DNA of 64,000 bases from Liolophura sinensis. Its lineage: Eukaryota > Mollusca > Polyplacophora > Chitonida > Chitonidae. The notes beneath the pieces are model-generated. The model was not told where the DNA came from. It saw nothing but the letters and a program-made list of their open reading frames with translations, and searched no databases. A program made the translations under genes and the position numbers. The stretch is from NCBI RefSeq assembly GCF_032854445.1, contig NW_027017989.1:1-64000 (forward strand). Reading direction: 5' to 3'. Positions 36,459-50,226 of this stretch are shown in pieces (position 1 is the first letter of the stretch; every line of letters starts with the position of its first letter).

Positions 36459-38661
36459 CTACCGAAGGGCACATAACTTATAATGAAAAGTTGAATATAG
36501 TAATGACCAGTCGCGATTGTACATAGTTAATGTAGCCGATTTCAATTCGCAAAAAGAACAGGCAAAAATCCAAAAGTGGAAAAACTGTTCCAATGCTGCT
36601 GGAAAGAGGCTAATCCGACGTATTTTGTGACGAGAAATCGAATGGTGCAAACCGCGTTGCTCTCCGACCAATACTTTTGGCTGTAGCCACAAATGAATAA
36701 TCAATGATGTCAAGATCACGTGCCCAGCAACGGCTCTTACTCCATGGAAACCAAGGAAATTTGCAATTTTTCAACAGCTGGAGATGCCTGGCCCAATTGC
36801 GCATCCTTTGGCACCTTATTGATGTGGGTCAGTGTTCAATTGTACTTTTTACAGCGGATTGTATCAAGTACCTTTTGTTTTTTTTATATACAAATGGTGT
36901 GGTTTTTCTACATGTAGATAAAGACATTGAGTTTGTCTTCGACTTAGAAGTAAGACATATGCTGGGTGAGTTAAATGGGCTTGGCCCAAAGATTTGACGT
37001 CGTCTGGGCTACCGAAGGGCACATAACTTATAATGAAAAGTTGAATATAGTAATGACCAGTCGCGATTGTACATAGTTAATGTAGCCGATTTCAATTCGC
37101 AAAAAGAACAGGCAAAAATCCAAAAGTAGAAAAACTGTTCCAATGCTGCTGGTAAGAGGCTAATCCGACGTATTTTGTGACGAGAAATCGAATGGTGCAA
37201 ACCGCGTTGCTCTCCGACCAATACTTTTGGCTGTAGCCACAAATGAATAATCAATGATGTCAAGATCACGTGCCCAGCAACGGCTCTTACTCCATGGAAA
37301 CCAAGGAAATTTGCAATTTTTCAACAGCTGGAGATGCCTGGCCCAATTGCGCATCCTTTGGCACCTTATTGATGTGGGTCAGTGTTCAATTGTACTTTTT
37401 ACAGCGGATTGTATCAAGTACCTTTTGTTTTTTTTTGATATACAAATGGTGTGGTTTTTCTACATGTAGATAAAGACATTGAGTTTGTCTTCGACTTAGA
37501 AGTAAGACATTTGCTGGGTGAGTTAAATGGGCTTGGCCCAAAGATTTGACGTCGTCTGGGCTACCGAAGGGCACATAACTTATAATGAAAAGTTGAATAT
37601 AGTAATGACCAGTCGCGATTGTACATAGTTAATGTAGCCGATTTCAATTCGCAAAAAGAACAGGCAAAAATCCAAAAGTGGAAAAACTGTTCCAATGCTG
37701 CTGGAAAGAGGCTAATCCGACGTATTTTGTGACGAGAAATCGAATGGTGCAAACCGCGTTGCTCTCCGACCAATACTTTTGGCTGTAGCCACAAATGAAT
37801 AATCAATGATGTCAAGATCACGTGCCCAGCAACGGCTCTTACTCCATGGAAACCAAGGAAATTTGCAATTTTTCAACAGCTGGAGATGCCTGGCCCAATT
37901 GCGCATCCTTTGGCACCTTATTGATGTGGGTCAGTGTTCAATTGTACTTTTTACAGCGGATTGTATCAAGTACCTTTTGTTTTTTTTATATACAAATGGT
38001 GTGGTTTTTCTACATGTAGATAAAGACATTGAGTTTGTCTTCGACTTAGAAGTAAGACATATGCTGGGTGAGTTAAATGGGCTTGGCCCAAAGATTTGAC
38101 GTCGTCTGGGCTACCGAAGGGCACATAACTTATAATGAAAAGTTGAATATAGTAATGACCAGTCGCGATTGTACATAGTTAATGTAGCCGATTTCAATTC
38201 GCAAAAAGAACAGGCAAAAATCCAAAAGTAGAAAAACTGTTCCAATGCTGCTGGTAAGAGGCTAATCCGACGTATTTTGTGACGAGAAATCGAATGGTGC
38301 AAACCGCGTTGCTCTCCGACCAATACTTTTGGCTGTAGCCACAAATGAATAATCAATGATGTCAAGATCACGTGCCCAGCAACGGCTCTTACTCTATGGA
38401 AAGCAAGGAAATTTGCAATTTTTCAACAGCTGGAGATGCCTGGCCCAATTGCGCATCCTTTGGCACCTTATTGATGTGGGTCAGTGTTCAATTGTACTTT
38501 TTACAGCGGATTGTATCAAGTACCTTGTGTTTTTTTTTATATACAAATGGTGTGGTTTTTCTACATGTAGATAAAGACATTGAGTTTGTCTTCGACTTAG
38601 AAGTAAGACATTTGCTGGGTGAGTTAAATGGGCTTGGCCCAAAGATTTGACGTCGTCTGGG
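36459..38661 (+). repeat. Tandemly duplicated dimer (1,102 bp x 2)
   Basis: The monomer pair at 36459-37560 is repeated at 37561-38661. The first of each pair has TCGC/AAC/ATC with AGTGGAAAA, CTGGAAAG and CATATGCT; the second has AGTAGAAAA and CTGGTAAG. The only clear differences are in the last monomer (CTCTATGGAAAGCAAGG at about 38393 and CCTTGTG). This is the shortest higher-order period in the window. Confidence 0.88.
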
Positions 38662-39763
38662 CTACCGAAGGGCACATAACTTATAATGAAAAGTTGAATA
38701 TAGTAATGACCAGTCGCGATTGTACATAGTTAATGTACCCGATTTCAATAAGCAAAAAGACCAGGCAAAAACACAAAAGTGGAAAACTGTTCCAATGCTG
38801 CTGGAAAGAGGCTAATCCGACGTATTTTGTGACGAGAAATCGAATGGTGCAAACCGCGTTGCTCTCCGACCAATACTTTTGGCTGTAGCCACAAATGAAT
38901 AATCAATGATGTCAAGATCACGTGCCCAGCAACGGCTCTTACTCCATGGAAACCAAGGAAATTTGCAATTTTTCAACAGCTGGAGATGCCTGGCCCAATT
39001 GCGCATCCTTTGGCACCTTATTGATGTGGGTCAGTGTTCAATTGTACTTTTTACAGCGGATTGTATCAAGTACCTTTTGTTTTTTTTTTGATATACAAAT
39101 GGTGTGGTTTTTCTACATGTAGATAAAGACATTGAGTTTGTCTTCGACTTAGAAGTAAGACATTTGCTGGGTGAGTTAAATGGGCTTGGCCCAAAGATTT
39201 GACGTCGTCCGGGCTACCGAAGGCACATAGCTTATAATGAAAAGTTGAATATAGTAATGACCAGTCGCGATGGTACATAGTTAATGTAGCCGATTTCAAT
39301 TCGCAAAAAGACCAGGCAATAATCCAAAAGTAGAAAAACTGTTCCAATGCTGCTGGTAAGAGGCTAATCCGACGTATTTTGTGACGAGAAATCGAATGGT
39401 GCAAACCGCGTTGCTCTCCGACCAATACTTTTGGCTGTAGCCACAAATGAATAATCAATGATGTCAAGATCACGTGCCCAGCAACGGCTCTTACTCCATG
39501 GAAACCAAGGAAATTTGCAATTTTTCAACAGCTGGAGATGCCTGACCCAATTGCGCATCCGTTGGCACCTTATTGATGTGGGTCAGTGTTCAATTGTACT
39601 TTTTACAGCGGATTGTATCAAGTACCATTTGTTTTTTTTGATATACAAATGGTGTGGTTTTTCTACATGTAGATAAAGACATTGAGATTGTCTTCGACTT
39701 AGAAGTAAGACATTTGCTGGGTGAGTTAAATGGGCTTGGCCCAAAGATTTGACGTCGTCTGGG
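38662..39763 (+). repeat. Two monomers, the second unusually substituted
   Basis: The first is a GTACCCGAT/AAGC/ACA form with one A lost (GGAAAACTG). The second begins GTCCGGGCTACC, reads GAAGGCACATAGC and GATGGTACATAG, and has CAATAATCC, a cluster of about five private changes in roughly 110 bp (39210-39322). Its right part joins the CATCCGTTGG/GAGATTG sublineage that dominates the next 5 kb. Confidence 0.7.
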
Positions 39764-42700
39764 CTACCGAAGGGCACATAACTTATAATGAAAAGTTGAA
39801 TATAGTAATGACCAGTCGCGATTGTACATAGTTAATGTAGCCGATTTCAATAAGCAAAAAGACCAGGCAAAAACACAAAAGTGGAAAAACTGTTCCAATG
39901 CTGCTGGAAAGAGGCTAATCCGACGTATTTTGTGACGAGAAATCGAATGGTGCAAACCGCGTTGCTCTCCGACCAATACTTTTGGCTGTAGCCACAAATG
40001 AATAATCAATGATGTCAAGATCACGTGCCCAGCAACGGCTCTTACTCCATGGAAACCAAGGAAATTTGCAATTTTTCAACAGCTGGAGATGCCTGACCCA
40101 ATTGCGCATCCGATGGCACCTTATTGATGTGGGTCAGTGTTCAATTGTACTTTTTACAGCGGATTGTATCAAGTACCATTTGTTTTTTTTTGATATACAA
40201 ATGGTGTGGTTTTTCTACATGTAGATAAAGACATTGAGATTGTCTTCGAATTAGAAGTAAGACATTTGCTGGGTGAGTTAAATGGGCTTGGCCCAAAGAT
40301 TTGACGTCGTCTGGGCTACCGAAGGGCACATAACTTATAATGAAAAGTTGAATATAGTAATGACCAGTCGCGATTGTACATAGTTAATGTAGCCGATTTC
40401 AATTCGCAAAAAGAACAGGCAAAAATCCAAAAGTAGAAAAACTGTTCCAATGCTGCTGGTAAGAGGCTAATCCGACGTATTTTGTGACGAGAAATCGAAT
40501 AGTGCAAACCGCGTTGCTCTCCGACCAATACTTTTGGCTGTAGCCACAAATGAATAATCAATGATGTCAAGATCACGTGCCCAGCAACAGCTTTTACTCC
40601 ATGGAAACCAAGGAAATTTGCAATTTTTCAACAGCTGGAGATGCCTGGCCCAATTGCGCATCCTTTGGCACCTTATTGATGTGGGTCAGTGTTCAATTGT
40701 ACTTTTTACAGCGGATTGTATCAAGTACCTTTTGTTTTTTTTATATACAAATGGTGTGGTTTTTCTACATGTAGATAAAGACATTGAGATTGTCTTCGAC
40801 TTAGAAGTAAGACATTTGCTGGGTGAGTTAAATGGGCTTGGCCCAAAGATTTGACGTCGTCTGGGCTACCGAAGGGCACATAACTTATAATGAAAAGTTG
40901 AATATAGTAATGACCAGTCGCGATTGTACATAGTTAATGTAGCCGATTTCAATTCGCAAAAAGACCAGGCAAAAATCCAAAAGTAGAAAAACTGTTCAAA
41001 TGCTGCTGGTAAGAGGCTAATCCGACGTATTTTGTGACGAGAAATCGAATGGTGCAAACCGCGTTGCTCTCCGACCAATACTTTTGGCTGTAGCCACAAA
41101 TGAATAATCAATGATGTCAAGATCACGTGCCCAGCAACGGCTCTTACTCCATGGAAACCAAGGAAATTTGCAATTTTTCAACAGCTGGAGATGCCTGACC
41201 CAATTGCGCATCCGTTGGCACCTTATTGATGTGGGTCAGTGTTCAATTGTACTTTTTACAGCGGATTGTATCAAGTACCATTTGTTTTTTTTGATATACA
41301 AATGGTGTGGTTTTTCTACATGTAGATAAAGACATTGAGATTGTCTTCGACTTAGAAGTAAGACATTTGCTGGGTGAGTTAAATGGGCTTGGCCCAAAGA
41401 TTTGACGTCGTCTGGGCTACCGAAGGGCACATAACTTATAATAAAAAGTTGAATATAGTAATGACCAGTCGCGATTGTACATAGTTAATGTAGCCGATTT
41501 CAATAAGCAAAAAGAACAGGCAAAAATCCAAAAGTAGAAAAACTGTTCCAATGCTGCTGGTAAGAGGCTAATCCGACGTATTTTGTGACGAGAAATCGAA
41601 TGGTGCAAACCGCGTTGCTCTACGACCAATACTTTTGGCTGTAGCCACAAATGAATAATCAATGATGTCAAGATCACGTGCCCAGCAACGGCTCTTACTC
41701 CATGGAAACCAAGGAAATTTGCAATTTTTCAACAGCTGGAGATGCCTGGCCCAATTGCGCATCCTTTGGCACCTTATTGATGTGGGTCAGTGTTCAATTG
41801 TACTTTTTACAGCGGAGTGTATCAAGTACCTTTTGTTTTTTTATATACAAATGGTGTGGTTTTTCTACATGTAGATAAAGACATTGAGTTTGTCTTCGAC
41901 TTAGAAGTAAGACATTTGCTGGGTGAGTTAAATGGGCTTGGCCCAAAGATTTGACGTCGTCTGGGCTACCGAAGGGCACATAACTTATAATGAAAAGTTG
42001 AATATAGTAATGACCAGTCGCGATTGTACATAGTTAATGTAGCCGATTTCAATTCGCAAAAAGACCAGGCAAAAATCCAAAAGTAGAAAAACTGTTCCAA
42101 TGCTGCTGGTAAGAGGCTAATCCGACGTATTTTGTGACGAGAAATCGAATGGTGCAAATCGCGTTGCTCTCCGACCAATACTTTTGGCTGTAGCCACAAA
42201 TGAATAATCAATGATGTCAAGATCACGTGCCCAGCAACGGCTCTTACTCCATGGAAACCAAGGAAATTTGCAATTTTTCAACAGCTGGAGATGCCTGACC
42301 CAATTGCGCATCCGTTGGCACCTTATTGATGTGGGTCAGTGTTCAATTGTACTTTTCACAGCGGATTGTATCAAGTACCTTGTGTTTTTTTTATATACAA
42401 ATGGTGTGGTTTTTCTACATGTAGATAAAGACATTGAGTTTGTCTTCGACTTAGAAGTAAGACATTTGTGGGTGAGTTAAATGGGCTTGGCCCAAAGATT
42501 TGACGTCGTCTGGGCTACCGAAGGGCACATAACTTATAATGAAAAGTTGAATATAGTAATGACCAGTCGCGATTGTACATAGTTAATGTAGCCGATTTCA
42601 ATTAGCAAAAAGACCAGGCAAAAATCCAAAAGTGGAAAAACTGTTCCAAAGCTGTTGGTAAGAGGCTAATCCGACGTATTTTGTGACGAGAAATCGAATG

Positions 42701-44715
42701 GTGCAAACCGCGTTGCTTTCCGACCAATACTTTTGGTTGTAGCCACAAATGAATAATCAATGATGTCAAGATCACGTGCCCAGCAACAGCTCTTACTCCA
42801 TGGAAACCAAGGAAATTTGCAATTTTTCAACAGCTGGAGATGCCTGGCCCAATTGCGCATCCTTTGGCACCTTATTGATGTGGGTCAGTGTTCAATTGTA
42901 CTTTTTACAGCGGATTGTATCAAGTACCTTTTGTTTTTTTTATATACAAATGGTGTGGTTTTTCTACATGTAGATAAAGACATTGAGATTGTCTTCGACT
43001 TAGAAGTAAGACATTTGCTGGGTGAGTTAAATGGGCTTGGCCCAAAGATTTGACGTCGTCTGGGCTACCGAAGAGCACATAACTTATAATGAAAAGTTGA
43101 ATATAGTAATGACCAGTCGCGAATGTACATAGTTAATGTAGCCGATTTCAATTCGCAAAAAGACCAGGCAAAAATCCAAAAGTAGAAAAACTGTTCAAAT
43201 GCTGCTGGTAAGAGGCTAATCCGACGTATTTTGTGACGAGAAATCGAATGGTGCAAACCGCGTTGCTCTCCGACCAATACTTTTGGCTGTAGCCACAAAT
43301 GAATAATCAATGATGTCAAGATCACGTGCCCAGCAACGGCTCTTACTCCATGGAAACCAAGGAAATTTGCAATTTTTCAACAGCTGGAGATGCCTGACCC
43401 AATTGCGCATCCGTTGGCACCTTATTGATGTGGGTCAGTGTTCAATTGTACTTTTTACAGCGGATTGTATCAAGTACCATTTGTTTTTTTTGATATACAA
43501 ATGGTGTGGTTTTTCTACATGTAGATAAAGACATTGAGATTGTCTTCGACTTAGAAGTAAGACATTTGCTGGGTGAGTTAAATGGGCTTGGCCCAAAGAT
43601 TTGACGTCGTCTGGGCTACCGAAGGGCACATAACTTATAATGAAAAGTTGAATATAGTAATGACCAGTCGCGATTGTACATAGTTAATGTAGCCGATTTC
43701 AATTCGCAAAAAGAACAGGCAAAAATCCAAAAGTAGAAAAACTGTTCCAATGCTGCTGGTAAGAGGCTAATCCGACGTATTTTGTGACGAGAAATCGAAT
43801 GGTGCAAACCGCGTTGCTCTCCGACCAATACTTTTGGCTGTAGCCACAAATGAATAATCAATGATGTCAAGATCACGTGCCCAGCAACAGCTCTTACTCC
43901 ATGGAAACCAAGGAAATTTGCAATTTTTCAACAGCTGGAGATGCCTGGCCCAATTGCGCATCCTTTGGCACCTTATTGATGTGGGTCAGTGTTCAATTGT
44001 ACTTTTTACAGCGGAGTGTATCAAGTACCTTTTGTTTTTTTATATAGAAACGGTGTGGTTTTTCTACATGTAGATAAAGACATTGAGTTTGTCTTCGACT
44101 TAGAAGTAAGACATTTGCTGGGTGAGTTAAATGGGCTTGGCCCAAAGATTTGACGTCGTCTGGGCTACCGAAGGGCACATAACTTATAATGAAAAGTTGA
44201 ATATAGTAATGACCAGTCGCGATTGTACATAGTTAATGTAGCCGATTTCAATTCGCAAAAAGACCAGGCAAAAATCCAAAAGTAGAAAAACTGTTCAAAT
44301 GCTGCTGGTAAGAGGCTAATCCGACGTATTTTGTGACGAGAAATCGAATGGTGCAAACCGCGTTGCTCTCCGACCAATACTTTTGGTTGTAGCCACAAAT
44401 GAATAATCAATGATGTCAAGATCACGTGCCCAGCAACGTCTCTTACTCCATGGAAACCAAGGAAATTTGCAATTTTTCAACAGCTGGAGAGGCCTGACCC
44501 AATTGCGCATCCGATGGCACCTTATTGATGTGGGTCAGGGTTCAGTTGTACTTTTTACAGCGGATTGTATCAAGTACCATTTGTTTTTTTTGATATACAA
44601 ATGGTGTGGTTTTTCTACATGTAGATAAAGACATTGAGATTGTCTTCGACTTAGAAGTAAGACATTTGCTGGGTGAGTTAAATGGGCTTGGCCCAAAGAT
44701 TTGACGTCGTCTGGG
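39764..44715 (+). repeat. GAGATTG-rich block with a 4-monomer period (2,199 bp)
   Basis: Six of nine monomers carry GAGATTGTC. A pair made of GTTCAAATG/CCTGACCC/CATCCGTTGG then GCGGAGTG recurs at 40866 and 43065 (shift 2,199 bp). A monomer with TTTTCACAGCGG and CATTTGTGGG (42352, 42467) is followed by one with AATTAGC and CCAAAGCTGTTGG (42647); this same pair reappears twice within the six-monomer repeat at 54.6-61.2 kb. The last monomer is unusually substituted (AACGTCTCTT, GAGAGGCCTG, TCAGGGTTCAG), with several T-to-G changes. Confidence 0.8.
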
Positions 44716-46920
44716 CTACCGAAGGGCACATAACTTATAATGAAATGTTGAATATAGTAATGACCAGTCGCGATTGTACATAGTTAATGTACCCGATTTC
44801 AATTAGCAAAAAGACCAGGCAAAAATCCAAAAGTGGAAAAACTGTTCCAATGCTGCTGGTAAGAGGCTAATCCGACGTATTTTGTGACGAGAAATCGAAT
44901 GGTGCAAACCGCGTCGCTCTCCGACCAATACTTTTGGCTGTAGCCACAAATGAATAATCAATGATGTCAAGATCACGTGCCCAGCAACGGCTCTTACTCC
45001 ATGGAAACCAAGGAAATTTGCAATTTTTCAACAGCTGGAGATGCCTGGCCCAATTGCGCATCATTTGGCACCTTATTGATGTGGGTCAGTGTTCAATTGT
45101 ACTTTTTACAGCGGATTGTATCAAGTACCTTTTGTTTTTTTTATATACAAATGGTGTGGTTTTTTTACATGTAGATAAAGACATTGAGATTGTCTTCGAC
45201 TTAGAAGTAAGACATATGCTGGGTGAGTTAAATGGGCTTGGCCCAAAGATTTGACGTCGTCTGGGCTACCGAAGGGCACATAACTTATAATGAAAAGTTG
45301 AATATAGTAATGACCAGTCGCGATTGTACATAGTTAATGTAGCCGATTTCAATTCGCAAAAAGAACAGGCAAAAATCCAAAAGTAGAAAAACTGTTCCAA
45401 TGCTGCTGGTATCAGGCTAATCCGACGTATTTTGTGACGAGAAATCGAATGGTGCAAACCGCGTTGCTCTCCGACCAATACTTTTGGCTGTAGCCACAAA
45501 TGAATAATCAATGATGTCAAGATCACGTGCCCAGCAACGGCTCTTACTCCATGGAAACCAAGGAAATTTGCAATTTTTCAACAGCTGGAGATGCCTGGCC
45601 CAATTGCGCATCCTTTGGCACCTTATTGATGTGGGTCAGTGTTCAATTGTACTTTTTACAGCGGATTGTATCAAGTACCTTTTGTTTTTTTTTGATATAC
45701 AAATGGTGTGGTTTTTCTACATGTAGATAAAGACATTGAGATTGTCTTCGACTTAGAAGTAAGACATTTGCTGGGTGAGTTAAATGGGCTTGGCCCAAAG
45801 ATTTGACGTCGTCTGGGCTACCGAAGGGCACATAACTTATAATGAAAAGTTGAATATAGTAATGACCAGTCGCGATTGTACATAGTTAATGTAGCCGATT
45901 TCAATAAGCAAAAAGACCAGGCAAAAACACAAAAGTGGAAAAACTGTTCCAATGCTGCTGGAAAGAGGCTAATCCGACGTATTTTGTGACGAGAAATCGA
46001 ATGGTGCAAACCGCGTTGCTCTCCGACCAATACTTTTGGCTGTAGCCACAAATGAATAATCAATGATGTCAAGATCACGTGCCCAGCAACGGCTCTTACT
46101 CCATGGAAACCAAGGAAATTTGCAATTTTTCAACAGCTGGAGATGCCTGGCCCAATTGCGCATCATTTGGCACCTTATTGATGTGGGTCAGTGTTCAATT
46201 GTACTTTTTACAGCGGATTGTATCAAGTACCTTTTGTTTTTTTTTATATACAAATGGTGTGGTTTTTCTACATGTAGATAAAGACATTGAGTTTGTCTTC
46301 GACTTAGAAGTAAGACATTTGCTGGGTGAGTTAAATGGGCTTGGCCCAAAGATTTGACGTCGTCTGGGCTACCGAAGGGCACATAACTTATAATGAAAAG
46401 TTGAATATAGTAATGACCAGTCGCGATTGTACATAGTTAATGTAGCCGATTTCAATTCGCAAAAAGAACAGGCAAAAATCCAAAAGTAGAAAAACTGTTC
46501 CAATGCTGCTGGTAAGAGGCTAATCCGACGTATTTTGTGACGAGAAATCGAATGGTGCAAACCGCGTTGCTCTCCGACCAATACTTTTGGCTGTAGCCAC
46601 AAATGAATAATCAATGATGTCAAGATCACGTGCCCAGCAACGGCTCTTACTCCATGGAAACCAAGGAAATTTGCAATTTTTCAACAGCTGGAGATGCCTG
46701 ACCCAATTGCGCATCCTTTGGCACCTTATTGATGTGGGTCAGTGTTCAATTACACTTTTTACAGCGGATTGTATCAAGTACCATTTGTTTTTTTTTGATA
46801 TACAAATGGTGTGGTTTTTCTACATGTAGATAAAGACATTGAGTTTTTCTTCGACTTAGAAGTACGACATTTGCTGGGTGAGTTAAATGGGCTTGGCCCA
46901 AAGATTTGACGTCGTCTGGG
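44716..46920 (+). repeat. Four-monomer block copied from or to 27640-29841
   Basis: The order GTCGCTCTCC/CATCATTTGG, then CTGGTATCAGG with GAGATTG, then AAGC/CATCATTTGG, then CCTGACCC matches 27640-29841. CTGGTATCAGG exists only at 28330 and 45406 (constant shift 17,076 bp), making a shared origin clear. The first monomer differs in its left part (GTACCCGAT, AATTAGC), so the copied segment probably begins inside it. Confidence 0.88.
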
Positions 46921-49900
46921 CTACCGAAGGGCACATAACTTATAATGAAAAGTTGAATATAGTAATGACCAGTCGCGATTGTACATAGTTAATGTAGCCG
47001 ATTTCAATTCGCAAAAAGACCAGGCAAAAATCCAAAAGTGGAAAAACTGTTCCAATGCTGCTGGTAAGAGGCTAATCCGACGTATTTTGTGACGAGAAAT
47101 CGAATGGTGCAAACCGCGTTGCTCTCCGACCAATACTTTTGGCTGTAGCCACAAATGAATAATCAATGATGTCAAGATCACGTGCCCAGCAACGGCTCTT
47201 ACTCCATGGAAACCAAGGAAATTTGCAATTTTTCAACAGCTGGAGATGCCTGGCCCAATTGCGCATCCTTTGGCACCTTATTGATGTGGGTCAGTGTTTA
47301 ATTATACTTTTTACAGCGGATTGTATCAAGTACCTTGTGTTTTTTTTATATACAAATGGTGTGGTTTTTCTACATGTAGATAAAGACATTGAGTTTGTCT
47401 TCGACTTAGAAGTAAGACATTTGCTGGGTGAGTTAAATGGGCTTGGCCCAAAGATTTGACGTCGTCTGGGCTACCGAAGGGCACATAACTTATAATGAAA
47501 AGTTGAATATAGTAATGACCAGTCGCGATTGTACATAGTTAATGTAGCCGATTTCAATAAGCAAAAAGACCAGGCAAAAACACAAAAGTGGAAAAACTGT
47601 TCCAATGCTGCTGGAAAGAGGCTAATCCGACGTATTTTGTGACGAGAAATCGAATGGTGCAAACCGCGTTGCTCTCCGACCAATACTTTTGGCTGTAGCC
47701 ACAAATGAATAATCAATGATGTCAAGATCACGTGCCCAGCAATGGCTCTTACTCCATGGAAACCAAGGAAATTTGCAATTTTTCAACAGCTGGAGATGCC
47801 TGGCCCAATTGCGCATCCTTTGGCACCTTATTGATGTGGGTCAGTGTTCAATTGTACTTTTTACAGCGGATTGTATCAAGTACCTTTTGTTTTTTTTTGA
47901 TATACAAATGGTGTGGTTTTTCTACATGTAGATAAAGACATTGAGTTTGTCTTCGACTTAGAAGTAAGACATTTGCTGGGTGAGTTAAATGGGCTTGGCC
48001 CAAAGATTTGACGTCGTCTGGGCTACCGAAGGGCACATAACTTATAATGAAAAGTTGAATATAGTAATGACCAGTCGCGATTGTACATAGTTAATGTAGC
48101 CGATTTCAATTCGCAAAAAGAACAGGCAAAAATCCAAAAGTGGAAAAACTGTTCCAATGCTGCTGGAAAGAGGCTAATCCGACGTATTTTGTGACGAGAA
48201 ATCGAATGGTGCAAACCGCGTCGCTCTCCGACCAATACTTTTGGCTGTAGCCACAAATGAATAATCAATGATGTCAAGATCACGTGCCCAGCAACGGCTC
48301 TTACTCCATGGAAACCAAGGAAATTTGCAATTTTTCAACAGCTGGAGATGACTGGCCCAATTGCGCATCATTTGGCACCTTATTGATGTGGGTCAGTGTT
48401 CAATTGTACTTTTTACAGCGGATTGTATCAAGTACCTTTTGTTTTTTTTATATACAAATGGTGTGGTTTTTTTACATGTAGATAAAGACATTGAGTTTGT
48501 CTTCGACTTAGAAGTAAGACATATGCTGGGTGAGTTAAATGGGCTTGGCCCAAAGATTTGACGTCGTCTGGGCTACCGAAGGGCACATAACTTATAATGA
48601 AAAGTTGAATATAGTAATGACCAGTCGCGATTGTACATAGTTAATGTAGCCGATTTCAATAAGCAAAAAGACCAGGCAAAAACACAAAAGTGGAAAAACT
48701 GTTCCAATGCTGCTGGAAAGAGGCTAATCCGACGTATTTTGTGACGAGAAATCGAATGGTGCAAACCGCGTTGCTCTCCGACCAATACTTTTGGCTGTAG
48801 CCACAAATGAATAATCAATGATGTCAAGATCACGTGCCCAGCAACGGCTCTTACTCCATGGAAACCAAGGAAATTTGCAATTTTTCAACAGCTGGAGATG
48901 CCTGGCCCAATTGCGCATCATTTGGCACCTTATTGATGTGGGTCAGTGTTCAATTGTACTTTTTACAGCGGATTGTATCAAGTACCTTTTGTTTTTTTTA
49001 TATACAAATGGTGTGGTTTTTCTACATGTAGATAAAGACATTGAGTTTGTCTTCGACTTAGAAGTAAGACATTTGCTGGGTGAGTTAAATGGGCTTGGCC
49101 CAAAGATTTGACGTCGTCTGGGCTACCGAAGGGCACATAACTTATAATGAAAAGTTGAATATAGTAATGACCAGTCGCGATTGTACATAGTTAATGTAGC
49201 CGATTTCAATTCGCAAAAAGAACAGGCAAAAATCCAATAGTAGAAAAACTGTTCCAATGCTGCTGGTAAGAGGCTAATCCGACGTATTTTGTGACGAGAA
49301 ATCGAATGGTGCAAACCGCGTTGCTCTCCGACCAATACTTTTGGCTGTAGCCACAAATGAATAATCAATGATGTCAAGATCACGTGCCCAGCAACGGCTC
49401 TTACTCCATGGAAACCAAGGAAATTTGCAATTTTTCAACAGCTGGAGATGCCTGACCCAATTGCGCATCCTTTGGCACCTTATTGATGTGGGTCAGTGTT
49501 CAATTACACTTTTTACAGCGGATTGTATCAAGTACCATTTGTTTTTTTTTGATATACAAATGGTGTGGTTTTTCTACATGTAGATAAAGACATTGAGTTT
49601 TTCTTCGACTTAGAAGTACGACATTTGCTGGGTGAGTTAAATGGGCTTGGCCCAAAGATTTGACGTCGTCTGGGCTACCGAAGGGCACATAACTTATAAT
49701 GAAAAGTTGAATATAGTAATGACCAGTCGCGATTGTACATAGTTAATGTAGCCGATTTCAATTCGCAAAAAGACCAGGCAAAAATCCAAAAGTGGAAAAA
49801 CTGTTCCAATGCTGCTGGTAAGAGGCTAATCCGACGTATTTTGTGACGAGAAATCGAATGGTGCAAACCGCGTTGCTCTCCGACCAATACTTTTGGCTGT

Positions 49901-50226
49901 AGCCACAAATGAATAATCAATGATGTCAAGATCACGTGCCCAGCAACGGCTCTTACTCCATGGAAACCAAGGAAATTTGCAATTTTTCAACAGCTGGAGA
50001 TGCCTGGCCCAATTGCGCATCCTTTGGCACCTTATTGATGTGGGTCAGTGTTCAATTGTACTTTTTACAGCGGATTGTATCAAGTACCTTTTGTTTTTTT
50101 TTGATATACAAATGGTGTGGTTTTTCTACATGTAGATAAAGACATTGAGTTTGTCTTCGACTTAGAAGTAAGACATTTGCTGGGTGAGTTAAATGGGCTT
50201 GGCCCAAAGATTTGACGTCGTCTGGG
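46369..50226 (+). repeat. Five-monomer periodicity (2,754 bp), about 1.4 copies
   Basis: Copy 1 runs 46369-49122 and copy 2 starts at 49123. The marker CAATTACAC is only at 46747 and 49501, 2,754 bp apart. Within copy 1 the order is CCTGACCC/AAGTACGAC, GTTTAATTATAC, CAATGGCT (47750), GTCGCTCTCC (48222), CATCATTTGG, which matches the cassette seen at 26.0-29.3 kb. In copy 2 the second monomer switches its right part to CCTTTTG...GATATAC, so the copy is a recombinant. Confidence 0.85.
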
